Shown here: positions 1 to 9,013 of the stretch, one piece after another | How the letters are laid out: each line of letters starts with the position of its first letter | Position numbering within the stretch: position 1 is the first letter of the stretch | Assembly (NCBI GenBank): GCA_937625935.1 | Contig: OW569356.1 | Span: forward strand, 434,001-498,000 | Direction of reading: 5' to 3' | Length of the DNA stretch: 64,000 nt | From: Tetramitus jugosus | Taxonomy: Eukaryota > Heterolobosea > Eutetramitea > Acrasida > Vahlkampfiidae | Program-made: the position numbers and the translations under genes | The notes under the pieces: generated by a model | Told to the model about the DNA's origin: nothing | Databases searched by the model: none | The model's input: only the letters and a program-made list of their open reading frames with translations

Positions 1-2725
1 ATATAACGATACTCAGGCTCGTCTTTCGATGTATACGTGTCGTACAGCTTCTTCACCACACTTTCTGATACCTTGAACTCACTTTTGGCGGAAGATGGAT
101 GCAACTGTTGCAACTTAGCGTAGTACAAGTTCTCCCAAATGAAATCAGCAGAGGAAGCGGCATAGGTCATTGCATTTACAAGCGAAGTGCGACAAAGATC
201 ACCCAAATTCATGAAGGAACACACATGACTGAGAGCATCTCCTGATATCTCACACAAAGATCGTGTTATCATGCGTGTACTACCATTATTGGATACCTTA
301 CTCGTTTTGGTTGAGTCTTCATCGATATTGCCTAAATCAACTACCTGATAAAAGGTGGTCCGAATTTGAATACGCTCCTTTGTTTTAGCTCTTGTCCGTT
401 CATGACCTGTTGATCCATTGACCTGCTCCCAATCCACAGTACAGCAAGTATTTGGCATACCTGGCAACAGATGAATATTGTTCTCAATGAGAAACTGCTT
501 GGACAACTCAAAAGGCAAATGTGGGAACACTTGGGACAAATCAGAGGTCCTACCCTGTCTCAACTTCTCAACAAATACGTCCACCTTGTTCAAGAAGAGA
601 TAAACAGGAACACCAGTCAGACAACTGCTATTCATCATCTCGCAAAACACTTGCATGGACTCATGGAGGCGATTCGTGGAATCATCTTCGTACAAGTTCT
701 GATTGTATTCACTCAAACCTACAACGAACAATACTCCACCAAGCTTCCGCTCCCTGAGCACTGCCATCCACTTCTTTCTCTCACTCCGATGAGATCCCAT
801 CAGAATCACATTTAGATTGGAGCCGACATTTGCTTCGTGAACATCTGACTCGAGAACACCTGTTGTCTTCACCCGCACCTTAAACAGATCATGCATACTT
901 GGTATGTAATCAGATTGAGTAACCCTAGACAACTGACCGAACCAATAATCAGCATTTTCATGCAAATCACAGATACGGTGCTTGTAATGATCAAACACGA
1001 AGCGTATCAATGGCTCTCTGTGCCACAAATGACTGATTGCTTGAAAGACGTCACTTGAGAGACAGCAGTCTAGCCGTCTTTCAAATTCATCGAACCGTGC
1101 AATGGTGGAAATGGCATCTCTTGACTCTTGTGATAAACACTCGATTAAGAAGCATAGCTCACGATGCTCATGCTGAACAATGTCTTGAATTGTGTAAGTT
1201 TTACTGACTGGCTCTGCTCCATAAGAATCATTGTCATCAATACTGTCATCCTCCTCAGCCAACTGAGTTATGAGTCGGCGAGTGTATGACACGAGAGCAT
1301 ACATACTCATCACAATATTGTGATGAATAATGATAATGTATTGCGCTCTGTTTTGTGGATCATCAAACTCGTGATTATACACATTTTGTATGTGCCTATG
1401 TATCGTTGCCTTGCCTAAGATTACAACAAAGAACAACAATTGAAAAGAAACACTGTGTTAGCAAAAAAGCTCTCTCATTAAAGTAATGGTTGTAAACGAG
1501 AGAGGGCGCCAAAAACAGCGGACAAATCAATCAACCCCCTGAACCAACCATTTGAAAAAGCGAATCATCATATTTCACACATACCTCCTTCACCTGCGCC
1601 CAAAAATACAACGCTTGTCATCTCTCCCTTTCTCCTCCTCTGTTCTTCATAATTCTTCTTAAAATAAAGCTTTGACTTCATATAATATCTCTTTTGCCTC
1701 ATTGGCTGCTTCAGAATGCTAGCGCTATTGCCATGAGGACTCACACTATCGTCACTGCTGTTTCCACTACTGTTACCTCCACTGCTACCCCGTCCATGCC
1801 GCATCATCTTTGGTGAATGATCCGTTATCGTTGAAGAAGCATGATGGAAAAAACTTGAGCTATTATTATTATTGTTGTTGTTATAACTATGATTACTATT
1901 ATTGTTTGATGTTGAGTGATGATGGTTGTTATTCGTATTATTATTATTGTTGTTGTTGTTATTACTATTGTTATGACTACTATAATCATCAGAATATCTG
2001 AGCCATTCTTTGAGTCGTTTGGTATCGAGTCGTGCCTGTTGTTCCCGTTGTTCCAACAGCTCCACTTCCAATTGTCGCATCTCTTCTTGCAGTTGAGCCA
2101 ATCGCAAAAACAGTAGCTTGGATGATGGATGCGTCAATGTGGTTGGCAATGTCGATGCAGGTGGATGAGAAAATGGAGTATTGCTATCATTCTTGCTCTG
2201 ATGATGATGATGATGATTATGGGTAGTATTGTTAGTATTGTTGTTGTTATTCGTCGTCGTCGTCGTTGTGTTTGTTGTTGATGTTGTTGACGACGATGAT
2301 GATGATGATGAGATTACATTATTATTATTATTAGTAGTACAATTCGGATCCATGTTCTCCTTCTTGTTGTTGTTGTTGGTTGATGTTTGAAGTGGATTAT
2401 AGGGCAGCGCTCTCTTGTAAGCAAATGATGGTACTGATGGTGATGGAAAGAATTTTTTGCTGCTGCTCGGATTCACTATTGTTGTTGTACTACTCCTCTT
2501 GTGTATGACGAGTGGTGACGACAATGATGTGCACGACGTCGATGATGATACAAATGACAAGTAATTGTTGTTGCTATGGTTGTTGCTGCTGTTGTGGTTG
2601 TGGTGTGATGATGATTTGAGGCGTGTTGGTTTTCTATTATCGAGATGATTGTCAAGTGGATTATTGGTTTCTTGTTGTTGTTGTTGTTGTTGTTGTTGTG
2701 CAGTTGTTGTTCGTGAATGACTCAT
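1..2725 (-). CDS. G-protein alpha subunit with Asn/Gln-rich N-terminus and C-terminal F-box (3' end cut by window edge)
   Basis: Model: exon 1 2725..1585, intron 1584..1415 (donor GTATGT, acceptor TTAG, phase 1), exon 2 1414 to beyond the left edge. The join completes the P-loop GAGEGGKAT (canonical GAGESGKST). Further G-alpha signatures follow: LHENADYW of the helical domain, RVKTTG (switch I Arg and Thr kept), SHRSERKKW, GLSEYNQNLYEDD, LFLNKVD (G4) and an RTTFYQVVD segment where TCAT (G5) is expected. Switch II is abnormal: DVGGQ is replaced by LMGSH, so the Mg-binding Asp and the catalytic Gln are missing. Around residues 771-816 a segment with ISGDALSHVCSFMNLGDLCR, a SLVN and an FIWENL matches the F-box pattern. 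The first 370 residues are mostly Asn, Gln, Ser and Thr. ATG at 2725 is used because the frame further upstream has only a TTG. G-alpha identity is firm; the F-box and its role (linking to SCF ubiquitin ligases) are inferred. Confidence 0.85.
1858..2340. repeat. Imperfect trinucleotide repeats coding Asn/Ser/Thr/His tracts
   Basis: Runs of TTG, TTA, ATG and CGT triplets on the + strand are read on the - strand as Asn, His, Ser and Thr homopolymers in exon 1 of the G-alpha gene. A separate pure TTG run near 2672..2699 encodes poly-Gln at the N-terminus. The tracts mix synonymous AAC and AAT codons, which suggests drift or selection at the amino-acid level rather than one fresh expansion. Confidence 0.8.
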
Positions 2726-3434
2726 ATGGAATTGGTTCAACCTTGTTATGGTAGTGGAGTATTTTCTTTCTTGGGTGTGATGAGGATTGAGTGTGAATGT
2801 CTTTTTTTTTGGGAGGTGAGAAGATTATCTGAATGTCAACTTTCTGCTTTGTCTCTCTCTCTCTCTAATGTGTGTGAGAAATGGATCAATTGTTAGATTG
2901 TTGGTTTTGAGAGAGATTTCTTCTTCTGTTTGTTGTTGTTCTTGTCAATCTCCTGTCGTTGTTATTGTTGAGAGCCCAAGTCCGTTTTTCCCCTTGCAAT
3001 TTTTGTTTTTTTTGAAATTGTTGCTCTTCTTTGGCTAGACTCTTTTTTGGTGTTTTCCTGGAACACGCGAAAGGCAAAAGCAGGAATTTCTGGTATTATG
3101 CTCTAATCCAGAACACTTGTTTGTTGAAGATTATTGGTATGAGATGAGGAGCAGAGATTAAAGGAGAGCAAAACTTTGATGTCACAACAACACGAACGCA
3201 ACAACTGACGATTTGGTTTTATCAAATTTTTCTGGGGTCAATTTTATTATCTGGTTGTTCTTCTGAGGGATTCCCGTCAAACTTGACGTTTGAAGACTTT
3301 TCCATAAATGGACTGAGGAGAAACACATTTTCGATTTTCGGACAATAAAAAATGACATTGGATGAAGTTTTACATTCCATAACAATATTTACCAAATTCT
3401 GCATTCCTCTACATGGATGTTGTAGGTTGCGTCA
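2726..3434. other. Intergenic region, promoter side of G-alpha gene; no gene seen
   Basis: About 700 bp between the starts of the G-alpha gene and the end of the hydroxylase gene. It holds a CT run near 2853..2867, several T-runs and only short frames without recognisable protein content. It probably contains the G-alpha promoter and 5' UTR. No RNA gene recognised. Confidence 0.4.
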
Positions 3435-4235
3435 TTAACGCGCTTTCCTCCCTTCCTTCTTTTGCAGGTGATTCAGATAGGCTGAGTTTGTACCCAGCAA
3501 CCTGTCCCATAACAACATAAAACTGCCATAGTTGTCACAGTAGTGGCTGTGATGGTATGCATGAGGCTTGCCATCAACAATTGACCAAGGAAAATCGTAG
3601 CCCGAATGAGCCAGAGTCGTTTCGAACATCATGATGCACCACCAGCACCAGAATGTGAAGAGATGAAAATGCGTCACGTGTGAAAGGATGATTGCACCCG
3701 TTGTAATTGGGATCCAATTACCAATCAGGTCATCCACTGAATGAAAAATGCGGGTGCTCAATACATCCGTGTACTGTTCAGTATGGTGATGTCGGTGAAA
3801 TCTTTGCATCAGCCATGGAATGTGATGCATAAAACGATGAATCCAGTAGAACATGGTTTCCTCCACCAGAATAATGAAGGCAATCTGCCAGATCATGGTA
3901 AAAAGATTGGGTAGTTGGTCAACTGATCTCTGTGCCTTTGCCAGAGCAACATAATTCATCAGAGGCACCACCAGCAGTGACAACAGAGACTCCTTGATCC
4001 ATATTTTTACCTTCCGGGTGAATTCGCTGCGCGTGAGCGGCTTGTTTTTGTGAATTTTATACTGTAAGAAAAAGGGATGCTGTTCCCAGAAGAGATGAAT
4101 GCAGAAAAAGGGCAGAAACATGATGGCAGTTGCTGCCAGGACTACAATCTGAGTCAACAGACCGTTTACAACCAGGTCAGATTCAATGTTGGCAATAGGG
4201 GTCCACAATTGTTGTACAAATCTACTCAAACTCAT
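3435..4235 (-). CDS. Fatty acid hydroxylase / sterol desaturase superfamily membrane protein
   Basis: 266 residues, single exon, ATG at 4235. Shows the histidine clusters that bind the di-iron centre of this superfamily: HRFMHH, then HRHHHTEQY, then HAYHHSHYCDNYGS near the C-terminus, plus HSGYDFPW. Hydrophobic stretches occur around residues 25-45, 85-105, 120-140 and 180-200, consistent with an ER-embedded enzyme. The family includes C-4 methylsterol oxidase (ERG25/SMO), cholesterol 25-hydroxylase, C-5 sterol desaturase and plant CER1-like enzymes. The HSGYDFPW block and overall size are closest in style to the methylsterol oxidase/25-hydroxylase group, but the substrate cannot be assigned from sequence alone. 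The C-terminus is basic (KKEGRKAR) with no perfect KKxx retrieval signal. Its start lies 191 bp from the divergently transcribed gene at 4427. Confidence 0.85.
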   Translation of the reverse strand: MSLSRFVQQLWTPIANIESDLVVNGLLTQIVVLAATAIMFLPFFCIHLFWEQHPFFLQYKIHKNKPLTRSEFTRKVKIWIKESLLSLLVVPLMNYVALAKAQRSVDQLPNLFTMIWQIAFIILVEETMFYWIHRFMHHIPWLMQRFHRHHHTEQYTDVLSTRIFHSVDDLIGNWIPITTGAIILSHVTHFHLFTFWCWWCIMMFETTLAHSGYDFPWSIVDGKPHAYHHSHYCDNYGSFMLLWDRLLGTNSAYLNHLQKKEGRKAR

Positions 4236-4426
4236 TTTACAATATTGTTTTGCTTTTTGCTTCTGTTTTGCGAATGGAGTGAGTGGTTGTTGGAATTCGT
4301 TTGAAATTGCTCCTCAGTGAGCTTGTTCACCAGCAGTTTTTTTTCCGAGGTCAATCGGCGTTATTGGTGTTTCCCGCCAACTTTAAGCCGTTTTCGGGAA
4401 CAAAATTCAATTCTTAAAAACTTGAC

Positions 4427-6202
4427 ATGAGTAAGTTGTCGACAAACAACTCTGTTATTGAGGAGGATGCATCTGTCTTGCACTCACCACTTGCATCTCA
4501 TTTTATACCATCTGTGCAGTCATCTGGATCAAGTGACAGTTATTCCATGTTGCATGATGGTAACTGGCAGAACTTATTCTGTTATCAGAAGCAAGCTTCG
4601 TTTGTTCCTCCGAGTGTTGTTTGCACTGTGATTCCTGGGAAACTTGAATTATTGATCCAGTTCCATTCGATTTCCCTTGCCGACAATAGCGATATGCCAT
4701 TGGTTACTTTGCTTTCCAGAGGTCTCTGTTCCTTGCAGCAGAATGAACTTGTGTTTTCGGTCGAGTACAACACGATCCTGCGAGACAGATTTTATCAATT
4801 AATTGAAGAATTTTCGTCCTTTTTAGGGTGCATGTATGAAGAGCTGTCCAAGGAGATGAAGAACAGCAGAGCCAACAACGCTTCATTCTTTCATTCGAAA
4901 CGAGTCACCCGGTTTCAGCAACAAACATTTTGCTCTCAATACTGTTGTTTCATTTACACGACAGGTGCCACTCTGCCGGATGATATGAAAAAGCCAGAGT
5001 ACAATCAACCTTATTCAATCATTATTGGACTAGATCCCCTCGAGTATAAATTTGTTAAACAACATGGAATTAGTCGGTTCTTGAACAAGCGCACAGAAAT
5101 AACAATGCTCTATCCTTTTCCAATATATAACACTCTGGTTGCCATGAATGCAGAGGATACTGAAAGGCAAGACGAGGAGGATGATTGGATGGAATGTAAT
5201 CTTTCAAAACTTACCTCGATCTATCAATTGAGTGACATTCCTGATGTTTTTGTTTGGAGAGATTCAAAAGGATGTATCATATTGGACATTTGTAAGAGTT
5301 CTCACCAGTTTTTAGTTCGTTCTCTCAATACCATTCTGGATGAGTATGGGCAAAGCTTGTGTGAGGGATCTGACACTGTTCGGATTCCGCCATATTTTGC
5401 GATCCAGTGTGATGTTGGCCATCCACTTTGTACATCTCAACTCTCACTCAGCGATGATAGTTCATGCCAACAAATATTATCGCAGTTTGGTTCAGATATG
5501 AGCAACTCCTGTTTAGGTGGCTCGTTTTGTGCCTTTCTGGTTAATGCCGATGCTAATTCTGATTATTCAATCAGTGTTGGATGCGTGGAGGATGGTTTCT
5601 ATGTACAATGTTCTGCACCTATTTGGCGAAAACATATCTTCAGATCAATGTACCTCATGATAGATGCTACATTTGTGAATCAAATGAAAGAAACCATTCT
5701 CCGTATTAGGTGGGTATCCAACAGATATAGGACATGTCCTTTCCCTATTCAAATCCATGATCATATGGGACAGGGACAATCTGATGTACTCAGATTTGAA
5801 GATCCATTATTCTTCAAGCATCATGTCAAATCGAAACAAATTGTGCAAACCGTTAGCTATGCGCTGTTAACAAGCTACCACGTTCACTCGCAACGATTGT
5901 CTCAATGCGCTGTGCTGGAGCTCATTGAAATCATCAGAGCGTGTATTGAAGAAAAGCAAGTGATTCACACAACGGATCGAAGCCGTCTATTTGAATTAAT
6001 ATTGCTCGCTCATGTACCTCAGAATGAGGTGAGATTGAAACTGTTTCCTCTAACCAGTCAAAGAATCTCCTCTCAACATGCCAACATCATTCATGAGGTG
6101 AATGCCTACCAAAATGATGATCCAATCCACAATCTTCTTCTTCGAAAGTTGAAAAAGTCTGGTTCTGCACTCTCCTTCATTGCCATTTATCAGCTTTGTT
6201 GA
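4427..6202 (+). CDS. SARA C-terminal-domain-like (DUF3480-type) protein without FYVE finger
   Basis: 591 residues, single exon, ATG at 4427 just after a T/A-rich leader. Most of the protein, from about residue 65 to the end, follows the block order of the C-terminal domain of SARA/endofin (ZFYVE9/ZFYVE16): a SRGLCSLQQNELVF block, a CCFIYTTG strand, a TEITMLYPFPIYN block, a segment with SCLGGSFCAFLV followed by VEDGFYVQCSAP, and a helical C-terminus. There is no FYVE zinc finger and no SMAD-binding region; the first 50 residues are Ser-rich and probably disordered. In animals this domain family works on endosomes, but the molecular role of the domain is not settled, so function is left open. 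The assignment rests on motif order recognised by eye and needs a profile search. Confidence 0.5.
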   Translation: MSKLSTNNSVIEEDASVLHSPLASHFIPSVQSSGSSDSYSMLHDGNWQNLFCYQKQASFVPPSVVCTVIPGKLELLIQFHSISLADNSDMPLVTLLSRGLCSLQQNELVFSVEYNTILRDRFYQLIEEFSSFLGCMYEELSKEMKNSRANNASFFHSKRVTRFQQQTFCSQYCCFIYTTGATLPDDMKKPEYNQPYSIIIGLDPLEYKFVKQHGISRFLNKRTEITMLYPFPIYNTLVAMNAEDTERQDEEDDWMECNLSKLTSIYQLSDIPDVFVWRDSKGCIILDICKSSHQFLVRSLNTILDEYGQSLCEGSDTVRIPPYFAIQCDVGHPLCTSQLSLSDDSSCQQILSQFGSDMSNSCLGGSFCAFLVNADANSDYSISVGCVEDGFYVQCSAPIWRKHIFRSMYLMIDATFVNQMKETILRIRWVSNRYRTCPFPIQIHDHMGQGQSDVLRFEDPLFFKHHVKSKQIVQTVSYALLTSYHVHSQRLSQCAVLELIEIIRACIEEKQVIHTTDRSRLFELILLAHVPQNEVRLKLFPLTSQRISSQHANIIHEVNAYQNDDPIHNLLLRKLKKSGSALSFIAIYQLC

Positions 6203-6291
6203 AAGAGTGAATACAACGAATAACTTGGCGCTAAAATCAATCGGAATTTTTTGCTTTGAACACTCAAACAATTTTTTTTCGTGGAAAAACA

Positions 6292-7488
6292 ATGAAAGCA
6301 TTCTTGCGCATCAACAACAATAATGGTGGTAGAAAACTATTGATGAGAAGAGTATCTCCAGCTCTCCATCACAAGCATCCTGCACTGCCATGTTATCACT
6401 CCATGACGCCAAAACTTTTTTCTCCGATGCCCACTACGGCTGCCGCTGATCCCGCCACAAAAAAGCAAAAAATTACATTTTCTGGCATTCAACCGACAGG
6501 TAGCTTACACCTTGGAAATTACTTGGGCGCTGTTCAAAACTGGGTCAAGCTAAGCAAGGATGCCAATTTTTCTGAGCGAGTGTTTTGTCTTGTTGATCTC
6601 CATGCCATCACAGCTCTAAAGGACAATGTAGTTGTGGATCACAAGACTGCTGTTCTTCAATTGACAAGCACACTGTTGGCATGTGGTCTCTCACCTGACA
6701 ATTGTCAAATCTATGTGCAGTCTCATGTGCCACAACACTCTGAGCTCATGTGGCTCCTGGGTTGTCACATTGGAGAGACAAGATTGCAGAGAATGCATCA
6801 CTACAAGGAAAAGAAGGCCAAGAACAATAATTCATCGAGTATTGGACTGTTTATTTACCCTGTTTTGATGAGTGCGGATATCTTGTTGTATGCAACGAGA
6901 CCGAGCACAGAAGAGCTCTTTATCCCAGTGGGAGATGATCAGAGACAGCACTTGCAGTTGGCACAGGAGGTTGCAGGTCAGATGAACTTTAGGTGCAACA
7001 GAGATGTGTTTTCCATTCCAAATGCACTCTATCCAGAAGTGGGCACACGTGTGATGAGTCTGCGGGATGGAACACAAAAAATGAGTAAATCCGATCCGAA
7101 TGATCACTCGAGGATTAATATGACAGATTCGGTCGATGAGATTGCAAAGAAGATTAGAAAGGCAAAGGCTGATGCCACAATGGGTATTAGTTATGACCGA
7201 GAGAAGAGACCCGAGGTCAGCAATCTTGTCGACATCTTTTCATCACTGAGCGGTGAAACACATGACGCAATCTGTCAAAGATATGCCAATGCCAACAATA
7301 CGGCATTTAAGAATGATTTGATCGAGTTGCTAATCTCACGCATTGGTCATGTCAAGGGAGAAACGGAAAGATTGATCAAGGATCCAGAATATGTGAGTTC
7401 TGTGCTCAAGAGGGGAGCAGACTACGCCAAAGAACGAACCCAGCAACCACTGAATCACATTCGCGATTCCATGGGATTGTTTTTATAA
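6292..7488 (+). CDS. WARS2: Tryptophanyl-tRNA synthetase, mitochondrial (bacterial type)
   Basis: 398 residues from the ATG at 6292 (the frame opens upstream at 6256 but only with TTG). Class I synthetase charging tRNA-Trp. Signature motifs: FSGIQPTGSLHLGNYLGA, with HLGN as the HIGH motif at residues 73-76, FCLVDLHAIT, GDDQRQHLQLAQEVA and KMSKSDPND as the KMSKS motif near residue 263. Architecture and motifs are those of bacterial/mitochondrial TrpRS, not the eukaryotic cytosolic enzyme. The first 50 residues are rich in Arg, Lys, His, Ser and Asn, with almost no acidic residues, as expected of a mitochondrial presequence; the bacterial-like body starts near residue 60. Only 89 bp separate it from the upstream gene. 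The stop codon runs directly into an AATAAA element. Confidence 0.95.
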   Translation: MKAFLRINNNNGGRKLLMRRVSPALHHKHPALPCYHSMTPKLFSPMPTTAAADPATKKQKITFSGIQPTGSLHLGNYLGAVQNWVKLSKDANFSERVFCLVDLHAITALKDNVVVDHKTAVLQLTSTLLACGLSPDNCQIYVQSHVPQHSELMWLLGCHIGETRLQRMHHYKEKKAKNNNSSSIGLFIYPVLMSADILLYATRPSTEELFIPVGDDQRQHLQLAQEVAGQMNFRCNRDVFSIPNALYPEVGTRVMSLRDGTQKMSKSDPNDHSRINMTDSVDEIAKKIRKAKADATMGISYDREKRPEVSNLVDIFSSLSGETHDAICQRYANANNTAFKNDLIELLISRIGHVKGETERLIKDPEYVSSVLKRGADYAKERTQQPLNHIRDSMGLFL

Positions 7489-7529
7489 ATAAACTTCCAT
7501 ACGAGCTACGATCATAATTAAGAGTTAAT

Positions 7530-8774
7530 TTATTGCTGGACATGAACAGCACCAACCAAATCCTTCTTCATCTTACCCAAAGTCTTTTGGATCTTTTCAT
7601 ACTTTCCTTCAATAAACATGGCAACACCCTGTCTTTCGATATTGTACTCCATACCGACTGCATTCGAGTCGTATGTATAAGCAGACTTCAATGGGAAAGT
7701 AAACTTGACAGCAGCAGAGTTATAATAGTAAGCTTCTTCTGGCTTTTGGAAGATTGGTTCCATCTTGGTCTTCTTTTGTTGTCCTGTCGTATCAGCCACA
7801 TTCTTTTGATAATAAATCTTGCTCAATATGAAAAAGTATTTGAACCATGTTCCATTCTTCTTGCACTCGTCATGAGTCTCCTGATGCAAATTCTCGTGCA
7901 ATGTAGGACCAAATTCAATTGGCATATTAATCACTCGTTCATTGATAATGATACCCACTTTTCCCTCCTCAAAAATCTCAGAGACTTGAGTTTTTTGCTT
8001 TTCTGGTGTGACAGACAGCACATAGTTCTTAATCTGTTTCATGCAGTCCAACTTCTTGTTCTTCTTGTAGTCGAGAACAGAGAGGACACCATAGGTATCA
8101 GAGCTCCAGTCCCATTCTCCCTCCAATGGACCATCAAACACACCATCTTCATCAGTCATGTTATCAGAAGTGGCGGTTGATGTGGTTGATTTCTTGTTTT
8201 CCTTCTTCTCAGAGTCAGCAATGGATTGTCTCTCTTGATCTTCTACACTGGCACCCTCATCGTCATATGGAATCTTGATGACAGAGGTCAATGGATTAGG
8301 CTCATCTTGTTCCTCATCACCCAGTATCAATTCAGTTAGCTTACCAAAGTCATAAGCTTCACCATTGAGGTAGTTCTTGAGGAATAGCTCAACACCAAAG
8401 TAGTCCTTTTCAAAATTGGGTACACTGACATCAAAGTCCACTTGTAGCTCTTCGTTTGGATCCTAAATGGCGTGTGTCGAACAAGAAAGTTTCAGTAAAT
8501 CAGAAAAGAGCACGATAAAATATATCTCCGATTTCGGAGAAAATAAAACGTTTTGTGCAAAACGACATACATCGTTCATATCGACATAATCGTCATCAGA
8601 ATCAAGTCCGTCATCTTCCTCTTCTTCTTCGTCATTGCCCATCACATCAGTATCTTCTTCTTGCTGTTGTTGTTGCTGTTTCAACTTTGAAATTAACAAA
8701 GATTCAGCATTGACTTTGGAATTATCTTGTTCTTCATCGTCGTTTCTAGTTCTCTTCTTGTTGTTGGATGACAT
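7530..8774 (-). CDS. BCP1: BCP1 / BCCIP family protein (two exons)
   Basis: Model: exon 1 8774..8571 (68 codons), intron 8570..8463 (108 bp, donor GTATGT, acceptor TTTAG, phase 0), exon 2 8462..7530; 378 residues. The join reads DYVDMND then DPNEELQVDFDVSVPNF, giving one continuous frame. Family blocks: FDV followed by FLKNYLNGEAYDFGKLTELIL, TSVIKI, YGVLSVLDYKKNKKLDCMKQ, and VGIIINERVINMPIEFGP. Yeast Bcp1 is a chaperone for ribosomal protein uL14/Rpl23 and acts in nuclear export; animal BCCIP binds BRCA2 and p21. The acidic N-terminus (E/D runs after a poly-Gln) and an acidic/Ser insert around residues 135-165 are typical of the family. Converges with the TrpRS gene with only 41 bp between stop codons. 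Confidence 0.85.
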
Positions 8775-9013
8775 TGTGTTCAGTTATGTTCTCGTGTGAA
8801 TTCTTTTTTTCCGAGTGTGAATTTTCTGTTTGTTCAATTTGTTGCTGTTCAATTTTATGATTGAAGTTTCAAGAAATGGTTATTCTCCCGAGTGTCGGGA
8901 GTTTCGAGTACGATGTAACGGTTCTTGAATCGGAGAAAGGGACAAAGTGTTAAGCATTCTCTCAGAAATTTTCTAGAGATCTTTTTATCGTAGATAAAGT
9001 AGTGTGTAAACAA

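Noticed and set aside
471-815. 114-codon + strand frame inside the G-alpha gene
   Set aside because: Antisense shadow of the conserved G-alpha coding sequence, whose motifs are read on the - strand.
2672-2699. TTG run as a possible CRISPR or mobile repeat
   Set aside because: Simple triplet repeat coding poly-Gln; no spacers or terminal repeats. No mobile element ends or transposase found anywhere in the window.
2886-3404. Short - strand frames between the G-alpha and hydroxylase genes
   Set aside because: Two of about 60-67 codons, low complexity or basic, no splice partners or domain signal.
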